Shown piece after piece: positions 35,401 through 45,518 of a stretch of DNA of 64,000 bases. The notes under the pieces are model-generated. The model ran no database searches, was not told where the DNA came from, and saw nothing but the letters and a program-made list of their open reading frames with translations. The stretch comes from Coturnix japonica (Eukaryota; Chordata; Aves; Galliformes; Phasianidae): positions 4,216,001-4,280,000 of the forward strand of contig NC_029532.1 in NCBI RefSeq assembly GCF_001577835.2, read 5' to 3'. Position numbers and translations under genes: made by a program. The stretch's first letter is position 1; each line of letters starts with the position of its first letter.

Positions 35401-36269
35401 TTCTTTCCTCTCTGCCTCCTCCTCCTCTCACTGCTCCATCCCTGGGCACAGCGGTTCCGGCTCCGTCCCTTCACACAGGGGGTTGTGCTGTGTGTCCCAT
35501 CCTGATGCTGTGATCCCATTTCCTATGGGACAGACCCCGTGCCAAGCATAGGGTGCAGCATCTGTCCTCATCCAGGAGCGCTGTGGGGCTGTGCCTATGG
35601 AGCTGTGCCTTTCGGTCACCAGCTGGTGCCTTTGTGTTGCCCAGATATGTTCAGTGATGCGGTAGATCTTTGGGATGCTGTGGGGTCGGTCTGATGCTGG
35701 GTGTGAGCCTCGCTGGGTTCCTCCCTTCTTCTCCATCTCTTCAGCATCTGAGATCCTGCAGTGCCTCAGTTTCCCCACTCATATCTCTAACAGCTTGGCA
35801 CAGCTCTCTGATCTACCCATGGGCTCTGTGCTCCAGTCCCCATCTCATGGGACATGGTGCAGGGCTCAGTGCTGGGCTCTCATGCCAATCTTTGGAGTCC
35901 CAACCTCTCAAAGGCACTGAGGAGCAGTGCAACATGCAGCATCCCTTCCTGTGTGCTTTGTCCCAGCTTGGAGACATTCCCAATGGATGCACAGAGCCCA
36001 CCCTGAGCCCCATCCCCTCCATCACCCCATCACCATGGTGAGGTATTTCCACGTCCTTCTGGTGAACCAGCTCATGTCTCCCATGGTTAATACTTGCCTT
36101 ACCCCTCATGCACACATTGATTTGTATTAGCATCATGCCCTGGCCACGGTGCTCAGGAACACAGGGTGCTTGCAGGGCTCCCCCCATGAGCAGCAGTGTG
36201 CCCCAGCCATGGCTAAGGTCATCCTTCATGGCTTTCCCAGCAGCACTGGGGCCACCATCCTTCCTCTCC
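35401..36269. other. Intergenic DNA without a recognisable gene
   Basis: A pyrimidine-rich start, then unique sequence. Nothing recognisable. Confidence 0.5.
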
Positions 36270-36365
36270 CATTTAATCCCATGAATTAAACACCGCCTTC
36301 ACCGCGGAGTGTCGAGCGGTGCCGGCGTAATGTCCAAGTTTTATGACTTGCCTTGAAGGCACCTA
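36270..36365. promoter_or_regulatory. Candidate conserved regulatory element
   Basis: CCCATGAATTAAACACCGCC, GAGTGTCGAGCGGTGCCGGC and GTTTTATGACTTGCCTTGAA follow each other. They combine CpGs with HOX-like TTTTATG and CACTTG/ACTTG words, in contrast with the flanks. Function inferred. Confidence 0.3.
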
Positions 36366-36849
36366 TTGATTGGGGCCCTCTCTGGATGATGGAGCTTTTA
36401 GTGCATCCTGGGCTGTCCGAGCAGGGCTGGATCCTCAGCCCATGGGGCTCAGTGATGCTGTGCTGTCACATCCCAGTGCCCCATCTCCATAGATCCCAGG
36501 GGGGAGGCAGCAGGCGGGGCCCTCAGTGCCCACACGGCGCCTTTAAGAAGCCCACAACCAGCTCCAGGAACACGAGCTCAAGGTCACAGTGGGAAACCTG
36601 CGGACTTGGCAGCGAGGAGAGGAGAGCGGGCGGAGGGAAGGAGGAGGGAGGAGGGAAACAGCCGGGGATAAAACCCACATTCTGGCAGGGAAGAGGGGAC
36701 GGAGGGGAGCAGGGAGGTGGGGTGCAGGCGGTCCCACCCAGGGGTGCCCAACTATGGCACCTTGAGGCCATAGACCCCTGTGCCCAGATGCCCTCTGTGA
36801 GGTTTGGGGTTACCCAAGGCACTGGGAATGAGGCGGCTGCTCCTGGTCT

Positions 36850-37060
36850 GGGTTTGGAGATGCCCGATTTTAATTTTCATCAGCAGAATTAATCTGTGGA
36901 GCTGTTCCCCCCCTCCTTCCCTCCCCTCCCTCCCCTTCCTTTCCTCGCTGGTTTCGATGGAGAATTTGATCACTTCTCCCAGGAGCTCGGCACCATTAAC
37001 ATTCACTCCTGGCACACGCGAGCTGCGCTGCATCGCCAAGCGCATCGCCGGCTGTGGGAT
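36850..37060. promoter_or_regulatory. Candidate conserved regulatory element
   Basis: GATTTTAATTTTCATCAGC and AGAATTAATCTGTGG lie before a pyrimidine tract (36,905-36,945). GATTTGATCACTTCTCCC and GCACCATTAACATTCACTCC lie after it, then a CpG-rich end. Homeodomain-type words on both sides of the tract suggest one element. Confidence 0.3.
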
Positions 37061-37470
37061 ATGGGCTGTGGGCACCACGACCCCTGTGAGCTGCCCCAGC
37101 CCTTGGCCTGGCACCATCCTCACCCCCACCGAGCCAGGGAGGGGCTGCTTTATTTCTGTGCCCATCTCTTGTAGGAAAATGAAGGGTAGGACCAGGCAGT
37201 GCTGCCCTTCCCCTGCTTACAACCAGCCTTGGGCTCAGACTTGGAGGTGTCCAGAGGGTCTTGGCCTCAGGGTTTGCTCTGCAGCTGCTGGGACACGTGG
37301 GGCTGTTCAATACAGTGAAAGCCAGAAGGTGCTCCGGGGGTAGGATCCAAACCTTGCACCATTTCACATTTTAAGGGTTGCAAACTGGTCACCCTGAGCT
37401 ACCCCAGAGTTGCTTAAAGTTGTGGACTTTGTGTCTTTTTTTCTTTAATAAAGGTTAATGAAGAATTAAC

Positions 37471-38273
37471 TCCTTGTTGTTGTTGTTATTACTCCATCAC
37501 TGTCACTATCACTGTTACCATTGCTATTGCTATTGCCATTGCTGCCATTCCTGCTATTGCTATAACTAGTGCTATTTCTATTGCTACTATTCCCATTCCC
37601 GTTCCCATTCCTGTTCTCATTCCTATTCCCCTTCCTATTCCTATTCCCATTCCTATTCCTATTCCCATTCCTATTCCCATTTCTATTCTCATTTCTATTC
37701 CCATTCCCATTCCCATTCCTATTCCTATTCCTATTCCTATTCCCATTTCTATTCCCATTCCCATTCCTATTCCCATTCCTATTCCTATTCCCATTTCTAT
37801 TCCCATTCCTATTCCTATTCCTATTCCTATTCCTATTCCTATTCCCATTCCTATTGCCCATTCCTATTTCCCATTCCATTCCCATTCCATTCCCATTCCA
37901 TTCCATTCCCATCCCATTCCCATTCCCATTCCCATCCCATTCCCATCCCATTCCCATTCCCATTCCCATTCCCATTCCCATTCCCATTCCCATTCCCATT
38001 CCTATTCTATTCCTATTCCCATTTCTATTCCCATTTCCATTCCTCTATCTCTATTCTATTCCTATTCCTATTCCTATTCCTATTCCTATTCCTATTCCCA
38101 TTCCCATTCCCATTCCCATTCCCATTCCCATTCCTATTCCCATTCCTATTCCTATTCCCATTCCCATTCCCATTCCTATTCCCATTCTATTCCTATTCCC
38201 ATTCCCATTCCCATTCCTCCCATTCCATTCCTATTCCCATTCCCATTCCCATTCCCATTCCTATTCCTATTCC
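37471..38273. repeat. TATTCC/CATTCC hexanucleotide array, ~0.8 kb
   Basis: The core is at 37,580-38,273. Most of it is a 6-base repeat of TATTCC and CATTCC in mixed order. Around 37,860-37,960, 5-base CATTC steps are interspersed, giving GGAAT-type satellite sequence on the other strand. The left edge (37,480-37,580) is degenerate (GCTATT, GCCATT), as expected for an old expanding microsatellite. The frames of up to 241 codons that stay open through it (Phe-Pro-Ile or Gly-Met-Asn-Arg peptides) are artefacts of the period. Confidence 0.93.
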
Positions 38274-38499
38274 AAACTGTTTCCCCTTGCATGACTTGCA
38301 GTTTCCTGACATCAGCACAGCCTCACCTGGGACGATGCCCTCTGGCCCCTCGTGTTGCAGCAGCAGCAGCAGCTCCATCATCATCCTCCCCATGTACAGA
38401 TGAAGCCCATTTTTCTCCTTTCTGGCAATGGCCCCATGCATTGAGCACAGCCCCGCTGCTCCTCCAGGGCACGGAGGCATTCACCGAAGCAAGAAGCCG

Positions 38500-38670
38500 A
38501 GTGCTTTTTTAGCCTGGCTTTAACAAGTATTAATTAACAAGAGAGTAAACACTAATCCCAAAATGACACAAACTGCCTCGCTTTGAAACGAATGTTTGGG
38601 ACCTGTCTGTGCTGGGATTTACAGCCACATGGGTTAATGGGTGTTAAATCATTGCAAGGAGAAGCTGAGC
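38500..38670. promoter_or_regulatory. Candidate conserved regulatory element
   Basis: TTTAACAAGTATTAATTAAC (a perfect TTAATTAA palindrome at 38,530-38,537), GAGTAAACACTAATCCC (FOX plus TAATCC) and GTTAAATCATTGC lie within 150 bases, directly after the hexanucleotide array and a short GC-rich spacer. Non-coding. Confidence 0.35.
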
Positions 38671-39044
38671 TGGGTGTGCTGCTCAGCCTGGCATGGGCTG
38701 CATGGGGCTGTGCTGGGCTGTGCTGGGCTGTGCCATGCCATGACCTCCTCTGCTAGGAGATATGGACCCGCTCAATGCTTGGAGCAATGGTGCCCCCACC
38801 CAGCAATGGCTTTAACCATAGAGTGCTGTAAGAACGACCAGAGAGTCACCTTTGCCTACAGCCAACCTCCAACCCATGCGGGCACAGGGGGCTGAGGGCA
38901 GAGACTCACATGTCTTGAGGGGGGTCCCTTCATCCCATATATCCAGCCCCATTTCATGAGGGCTGAGCAGGGGAGTGTTGGTGCGTGGCTGGAAGCCCCA
39001 GCTCTGGGTATCAGCCCATGGCCTCGCCGTGCTGTTCTGCTGCT

Positions 39045-39215
39045 CTTTGCTTCCTATCATGGAATTTTAATTTGGCGAGTTGAGTTCTTTAAACAGTGCG
39101 AACTTGCTAAGTGCTCTGCATATTTTATATTCACGAGTAACATTTATCAAACAGAAAAGTACAATTAATCAAATAAGGAGCTTTTGTAACCCGGAGCGGT
39201 TTCCCTTCACCCTCA
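39045..39215. promoter_or_regulatory. Candidate conserved regulatory element
   Basis: Unique AT-rich DNA with GGAATTTTAATTTGGCGAG, GCATATTTTATATTCACGAG, AACATTTATCAAACAG and GTACAATTAATCAAATAAGG (homeodomain, MEF2- and TCF/SOX-like words). It is flanked by GC-rich and simple-sequence DNA. The density of sites is among the highest in the window. Confidence 0.38.
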
Positions 39216-39249
39216 TCTCACCCTCCTCATCCCCTTCTCCCCCTGTCAC

Positions 39250-39720
39250 CCCCACCTGGATACACATAGACACCGATATATACACACAGATATACAGGTG
39301 TGCATACACAGATAGACATATCACAGGTATTTCTTGTAGGTATAGATATATTTATGTCTGCACGTGTTCACATAGATGCGTATATCCAGGCACCTATATC
39401 TAACTACTGTATAAATACACATATATGGTGTGTCTGGTATGGTATACATCTGTGTGCGTGTATTATATGTGTAAGCATATACATATGTGTACATACATGG
39501 ATACATGGTCCAGTTAAACTCTATAATAGTATATCCATAATGTTATACAATCTATAGGGAGAATGTATATCTGTGCACTGTAGTAGCTAATAAGTATCTG
39601 GTAGCTATCACCTGCCATCTAGTTTAGTATATAGCATGTAGTGTGCAACATATAGCACAGAGCACATATGTAGTGCATAATATAGTGGGTAACATACAGC
39701 TGGTGCCACCACCCGCTTGT
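39250..39720. repeat. Decayed CA/TA-rich simple sequence
   Basis: ATACACA, GATATA, CATATGTG and TAGCACATA words recur irregularly with TATA-like sequence throughout. This looks like an old AC/AT microsatellite cluster. No open frame is credible. Confidence 0.65.
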
Positions 39721-39821
39721 TGGTGGCTTCCAGCAGCACAAGGAGAGCACTGACCTCATTTGTTGTGATGTCCTGAACCCACTGCAGTGTAATGCTGGAG
39801 GTGTGGGGCACAGGGCGGTGT

Positions 39822-39857
39822 GTATGGGGTGTATGGGGTGTATGGGGTGTATGGGGT
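39822..39857. repeat. 9-bp tandem repeat, four copies
   Basis: Four exact copies of GTATGGGGT in a row. Confidence 0.9.
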
Positions 39858-40022
39858 CCCCCATGTCCCCCAGGTTGTTGGTACCTGAGTGGTGTACGCA
39901 GCATGCTGATGATCAGTGGGAACAACGCATGCAGCTCTGGTCAACTCATCTGCAAATGGTGGTGTGAAATTAATTAGAATTAATTAATCAGAAAAGGGTA
40001 ATAGGGGTGATTAAGTACCTTT

Positions 40023-40047
40023 GGGGGGGGGGGGTGGAGGGGGGGGG
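40023..40047. repeat. G-rich tract
   Basis: Twelve G, then TGGA, then nine G. It could form a G-quadruplex. Confidence 0.85.
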
Positions 40048-40126
40048 AAGTCCTGAATGTTGAAGGAATGGTGATTGCCTTGAATGGGGGGGAGTGAGAG
40101 GGGAGTGCCAAGGAATAGATGGGGAG

Positions 40127-41091
40127 GGGCTGTAAGGCTACAGGGCTGTAGGGCTGTAGGACTATAGGGCTGGAGGGCTGGATGGCTGTAGGGCTGTAGG
40201 GCTGTAGTGCTGTAGGACTATAGGGCTGCAGGGCTGTAGGGTTGCAGGGCTGTAGGGTTGCAGGGCTGTAGGGTTGTAGTGCTGTAGGGCTGCAGGGCTG
40301 TAGGGCTGCAGGGCTATAGGGCTGTAGGACTATAGGGCTGCAAGGTGTATGGCTGTAAGGCTGTAGGACTATAGGGCTGTAGGGCTTTAGGCTGTAGGGC
40401 TGTAGTGCAGTAGGACTATAGGGTTGTAGGACTGCAGGGCTGCAGGGCCATAGTGCTGTGGGGCTGTAGGGCTTTAGGGCCGCAGGGCTGTAGTGCTGTA
40501 GGACTATAGGGCTGTAGGGCTGTAGGGCCGTAGGGCTGCAGGGCTATAGGGCTGTAGGGCTTTAGGCTGTAGTGCTGTAGGACTATAGGGCTGTAGGCTG
40601 TAGTGCTGTAGGACTATAGGGCTGTAGGCTGTAGGACTATAGGGCTGTAGTGCTGTAGTGCTGTAGGACTATAGGGCTGTAGGGCCGTAGTGCTGTAGGG
40701 TTGTGGGGCCATAGGGCTGCAGGGCTATAGGGCTGTAGGACTATAGGGCTGTAGTGCTGTATGGCTGTAGGGCTGTAGGACTATAGGGCTTTAGGCTGTA
40801 GTGCTGTAGGACTATAGGGCTGTAGTGCTGTAGTGCTGTAGGACTATAGGGCTGTAGTGCTGTAGGACTATAGGGCTGTAGTGCTGTAGGGCTGTAGGAC
40901 TATAGGGCTGTAGTGCTGTAGTGCTGTAGGACTATAGGGCTGTAGGCTGTAGTGCTGTAGGACTATAGGGCTGTAGNNNNNNNNNNNNNNNNNNNNNNNN
41001 NNNNNNNNNNNGGCTGTAGTGCTGTAGGACTATAGGGCTGTAGTGCTGTAGGACTATAGGGCTGTAGGCTGTGGTGCTGTATGGCTGCATG
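40127..41091. repeat. 8-bp GGGCTGTA minisatellite with assembly gap
   Basis: About 960 bases of an 8-base unit, consensus GGGCTGTA, with common variants GGACTATA, GTGCTGTA, GGGCTGCA and the 7-base GGCTGTA. In the right half the units often appear in the order GGACTATA-GGGCTGTA-GTGCTGTA, a 24-base higher-order unit. The array contains 35 undetermined bases and ends about 180 bases before the NTMT1 promoter motifs. Its true length is therefore unknown. Confidence 0.93.
40977..41011. other. Assembly gap (35 N)
   Basis: Thirty-five undetermined bases inside the 8-bp array. The gap very probably reflects repeat collapse, so the size should not be trusted. Confidence 0.98.
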
Positions 41092-41094
41092 GCA

Positions 41095-41340
41095 CACCGT
41101 ACCTCCCTCCGATTCAGAGCCGCGCTCGCTCCGTCCATCCCGGCACAGCGGGACAACAGCGCCTCCTGGCGGCCGCACTGCGGTACTGCACCCGGGGGGG
41201 GGGCGGTCGGCTGAGCGATGTGGGCGGAGCTCCCGCTGTTCTCTAAGCCACGCCCCTATTTCTTTCCACGTGACATCGCTGTGACGTCACACGCAGCGCC
41301 GCCTCCCGGCGCGTGGCCGCGGCCCGAGGTAACACGGGGG
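41095..41340 (+). promoter_or_regulatory. NTMT1 promoter and non-coding exon 1
   Basis: A CpG-dense promoter with GC-box-like words (GGGCGGAGC, CCACGCCCC), an E-box CACGTG at 41,267-41,272, and a full palindromic CRE TGACGTCA at 41,282-41,289. There is no TATA box. Exon 1 is non-coding and ends at 41,328, where CCCGAG meets the donor GTAACA. Transcription probably starts within about 60 bases upstream of that donor. USF/MYC-type and CREB/ATF-type factors are known to bind these two motifs. Confidence 0.75.
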
Positions 41341-42273
41341 GACGGGGGGACACGGGGAGACCCCTCATAATGGGCTTAATTGGGGTCGGGACCCCCTGGT
41401 AATGACCGTGTGGGTGTGGGGCACTGGGCTCTATAGGCCGCTATAGGCCTTTGTGCGTTCATAGCCCTCCCTTTGGGGCTATTTAGGACCCTATTGTGCT
41501 CTATTAGGGCACAGCAGAGCTCAATGGGAAGGTTTAGTGTGTAATGGGGTTTTATGCCTTGTTATATATTATAATAATATATTATATGTTATAATAAGGA
41601 TTTGGAGGCCTCACGTTCAGCCTCTGAGCACCTTCAGTCTCAATTCTGATCCCTGTGTTGTTAATCACCCCCGCAGTGCTTTGAATGATGGATGTCTGGG
41701 GGGGGATTTATGGCTTGTATTGCTGGTTATAGCTTGAGGTTGTTTTATGGCACATAGAGCTGAGTGCTGGTCAATGGGGGAGATTTACAGCGCTCAGGGA
41801 GCTGCTATGGGGGACTTTTAGCGAGTCCTGATGTAATTGGAGGTGATTTATGGGGCTGTCAGCGCAGATAAACACGTTAAACCTTAATGCTTAAAGGTGG
41901 AGAGAGGAGGAAGGGAAGGTGGAAAGGCTGGGGCAGCCCTCAAAGGGAAAATGGGGCGGTGTTAAATGAGGCTGGAGCATCCCTGCATGGGAGGCTGACA
42001 ACACAATGCTCCTTGTGCCTTTGTCTGCTCCCCAGGAGGGTTTTAGGGTATGAAATAACCCTGGTAGGGGATGATAAAGGGGTGTCAGCCCCACATCAGG
42101 GTGCTCACAGAGCTGATGTCACTGTGACACTGACAAGGGGAGGGTGGTGATGCTGTGCCCCTTAGGGGCTCATTGGGAGTCATGCTTAATGGGGGGCTTT
42201 GTGCCTGACGTGTGATTTCTCCCCTCCCGGAGCAGCAGTGAGTCCCATAGGGGTGTGTGTGTGTGCCCCGCAG
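41329..42273 (+). other. NTMT1: NTMT1 intron 1
   Basis: Runs from donor GTAACA to acceptor CCGCAG. It contains an AT-only patch at about 41,560-41,597 (TTATATATTATAATAATATA and a second arm), which is locally self-complementary. No other gene is seen inside. Confidence 0.8.
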
Positions 42274-42278
42274 CCAGA

Positions 42279-43451
42279 ATGACGAGCGAAGTGGTGGAGA
42301 ATGAGTTTGAGTTTTACTCCAAGGCAGAGAAGTACTGGAAGGATGTACCTGCCACAGTGGATGGTATGTTGGGGGGCTACGGCCACATCTCCAGCATCGA
42401 CATCAACAGCTCCAGGAAATTCCTGCAGCGGTTCCTGCGGGTAGGTGCCATGGCTGGGTGTGCACACACAGCTCCCTGTGTAGAGCTGGGCTCTTCCCTC
42501 TTTGCTTTCCCTCTATGTGGTCATCCCATATCTCTGAGCTCAGCCCCCTCCCCACTGTCACTGCAGGATGGCCCCAATCGAACGGGAACAACCCGAGCCC
42601 TGGACTGTGGGGCTGGAATCGGCCGCATCACCAAGAGGCTGCTGCTGCCCCTCTTCAAGTCGGTGGACATGGTGGATGTGACCGAGGATTTCCTCACCAA
42701 GGCCAAGAGTTACCTGGGGGAGGAGGGCAGGAGGGTGCGCAACTACTTCTGCTGCGGCCTCCAGGACTTCAGCCCCGAGCCCAATTCCTACGACGTCATC
42801 TGGATCCAGTGGGTTATTGGTGAGGGTCTCTTGGCTTTGCAGAGTCTGGCTTGACTGTCCCAGCTACCCCACATGCACAGGGAGGGGACTGAGGAGAGCT
42901 CGGGCTCCTATAGGCATTGCAGCACAGCTGGGCAGGGGGCCTGACCCACAGAGTGGCAGTGGGGGGCATTGCACTGTGGCATCATTTCCCTTCAAACTCT
43001 AAGGCCAGGGCAGAGGGGTGTGGGTTGGATAGAGCTGAGGCTGAGCCCACAGGATGCGAGTTGAACATCCCACTGTTCAAATACTTGTCTGCTTGGATAA
43101 GGAGGGATCCCAGCCACAGCCTCATCCATCACACTGCCCATCCATCACAGTGCCTGGGGGTCCTGCACTCACTAACACCTGCTTTGCCCCACAGGACACC
43201 TCACTGACAACCACCTCTCTGACTTCCTGAAGCGGTGCCGTGCCGGCCTGCGGCCCAACGGCATCGTGGTCATCAAGGACAACATGGCTCAGGAGGGAGT
43301 CATCATGGATGATGTGGACAGCAGCGTCTGTCGGGACCTGGATGTGGTCCGTAAGATCATCCGCAGGGCTGGGCTCCACCTCCTGGCTGAAGAACGCCAG
43401 GAGAACTTCCCCGATGAGATTTACCATGTCTACACCTTCGCCATGAGATGA
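42279..43451 (+). CDS. NTMT1: N-terminal Xaa-Pro-Lys N-methyltransferase 1
   Basis: This SAM-dependent enzyme methylates the alpha-amino group of proteins that begin X-Pro-Lys after Met removal; in mammals these include RCC1, and it acts mainly in the nucleus. Coding exons are 42,279-42,440, 42,567-42,819 and 43,195-43,451, with GT-AG introns and continuous phase. They give 223 residues, the same length as human as I recall it. Visible features: the family N-terminus MTSEVVENEFEFYSKAEKYW; motif I as DCGAGIGR (residues 67-74); D91 in MVDVTED; GLQDF (118-122); IQWVIGH (134-140); and KDNMAQEG (166-173) with N168 and the downstream D180, matching the residues reported as catalytic in human NTMT1. 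The start ATG lies five bases after the exon 2 acceptor. The gene is transcribed towards ASB6. The product looks intact and identification is near certain. Confidence 0.97.
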
Positions 43452-43680
43452 AGGTACCTGCTGATGGGAGGAGGTCTGTCCAGGGCCAGGACAGCGGTTC
43501 CTGCCGGGGCCAGGAGGGGTGAGGACTGTGCCTTCACCGCGGGGCTGCACGTGGCAGTGAGGGCGTCGTGACTCCGTCTGTGTGGGGCTGGTGGTGAGGA
43601 CGGGGCTTCGTCTTCCAAGTTGCTGCTGTTTGTGAAAAGAGGTGTTTGCCAAATACATTTTGTTTTCCTGCTGTTGGATT
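43452..43680 (+). terminator. NTMT1: NTMT1 3' UTR and likely poly(A) site
   Basis: No AATAAA follows the stop codon within several hundred bases. The variant signal AATACA lies at 43,652-43,657, about 200 bases after the stop, and is followed by T- and GT-rich DNA (TTTTGTTTTCCTGCTGTTGG). This suggests a short 3' UTR. Confidence 0.5.
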
Positions 43681-44310
43681 TAAGCATTTGGGTTCTGTCA
43701 GATGGCTCCGTGCTGCACCCAGGGATCTGTATGAGGATGCCTGGCACTGCTGGGAGCAGCAGAGTCCCCACTGTAAGAGATGTGCTCCTCGAGCACCTGC
43801 AGGTTGCTCCCTGCTTGTGAGCAGGAGCTTGGTCCATCTCTGTGATGGGATGGATTCCCGTTCTCGGTTGGGTGTTTGCCCCATTCCCACTCATGAACTC
43901 ACCGTGGCTTATCTCAATCTCTGCCATTGCCTTATGGTAAGCTGTAGGTTGTGGGGCTCTGAAAAAGGCCTCCTATAAGCCCACAAAGTAGGTCTCCACA
44001 CATGCAGCAAAACAGGTGGCAGACATCATCCTGGGCCCCACACCTCCTGCTTTCCAGCTTTTAACACTTCCCCTCTGCCATGTACATCCAGGGCATTTCT
44101 GCTCAAGTCCAGCCACTGGCTTGTGCCCACCTAATGCATCACAACTGCTAACACTTCACCCAGGGCTGAACCCACACAGAGCTGCTGCCACCCATCCCTT
44201 ATGATTCCTCCCCAGCTGGAGCCCTCACTTCCACCCTGACTCTCCTGCAGAAGAAACAAACACCTTGCTGCTATTTCAAAGGCCTCATTTAATTGCTCGT
44301 TTTCCATTCC
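43681..44310. other. Spacer between convergent NTMT1 and ASB6 3' ends
   Basis: About 0.6 kb of unique DNA with no recognisable exon. In mammals an extra gene, C9orf50, lies in this interval as far as I recall. Nothing like it can be seen here. Confidence 0.5.
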
Positions 44311-45518
44311 AGGAGTATTTTATCACATTATTTTATTGGATTGTTTTTTTTTTCCCCCAAAACATGGAGTCATCAAGATGCACAGCTCCAATTCCACACA
44401 GTGGGAAAAGGTGAAAAACAGATGCTGCCATGAGGGGCAATGTGGTGAGACAACTTCTTCAACCAACTGCCTGTGGATCCTGGATCCACTTGCTATAAAT
44501 ATCAGCTCAGAGCACATTTCTTCCTCTAATGCATCTGTTCCTCACAACAAACAAAACCAACAGAAACGTGGAGGGGCTCTCAGCTTTACAGCATCTTTTG
44601 CACCTCACAAGGAAGCAGATGCCTCCTTGGGGGAGCCAGATGGATGTGACAGGTTGGGACCTTCCTGCAGAGCCCCAAAAGTTGGGGCTTCCAGTAGCAG
44701 CTTGGCAAGAAAACTCCCATTGCAGCCCTGCTGCTATTTCCTTCCCCTGGGAAAGAGGCACCGGAGATCAAAGTTCAACATGCAATCACCAAAAGAAAGA
44801 GAAGCAGATAAGAGGAACAGGGAAAAGCAAGGAGATAACTGCCCATTCCTCAGCCTTGCACAAGGACAGACCAAGGAACAGCCACTGGTCTGCTTGCTTT
44901 GGAGTCCAGCATTGCTGAGGCACCCTTTGTAGACAGTGCTCTGTGCTGAGTGGATTCAGTCAGGCTGCTGTTGCTAAACCTGCTTCCCCTCATCCCCTCC
45001 ATGTTCCTGGTTTTGGAATCCCAGGTGAGTGAGGAAGGCACCCACATCCAGGCAGAGATACAGGACTGTGGCTGCTTCCACTGACTGAACACGAGGGCAC
45101 AGATGCCAACATTCCTCTTCACGTTGCTGCTCTGCTGCTGGGACAGCCAACATCTCTCAGCATCCTGAGGCATCTCACCGGGCTGCCACTCACTCATGGC
45201 ACTGCTTCACCCACCCTGCAGCCAGAGCAGAGACCTGTACAGTCACAGCATCCTCCTCCCCCCTTTTCTTACAAATCTTTTTCACCTTGCAAAGGTGGAT
45301 CCACCTTTTAAACCACCACCTTTGTGCAGTGTCCAACTCCGCACTGCCCATGAGCCCTCCCAGGCTCTGCTCACCTCCCTGCAATATATTTTAAAGCCAC
45401 GAGACCTCCACAGACGAGCATGCAGCAGTGTGCACAATAAAAGACACCCCTGAAAAATCAGCAGAGACACCACAGGCAGAATTGGTCGAGTCATTGGCAC
45501 AGGGACAAGCAGTACCTC
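44311..45518 (-). terminator. ASB6: ASB6 3' UTR and poly(A) signal
   Basis: On the minus strand the first AATAAA after the ASB6 stop lies at 44,332-44,337 (read as TTTATT on the plus strand). It predicts a 3' UTR of about 1.2 kb. Open frames within it (up to 198 codons on the opposite strand) lack domains. The end of the transcript is inferred. Confidence 0.55.

Noticed and set aside
37466-38294. Phe/Pro/Ile-rich and Gly/Met/Asn/Arg-rich frames of up to 241 codons
   Set aside because: Products of the TATTCC/CATTCC array; simple-sequence translation only.
39250-39720. Possible transposon remnant or RNA gene in the TA/CA-rich stretch
   Set aside because: No inverted termini, no conserved stem structure and no open frame; decayed microsatellite is sufficient.
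45434-45442. Plus-strand AATAAA near 45,436 as the NTMT1 poly(A) signal
   Set aside because: It lies about 2 kb beyond the NTMT1 stop and inside the ASB6 3' UTR on the other strand. A nearer variant signal (AATACA at 43,652) fits better, although a longer minor form cannot be excluded.
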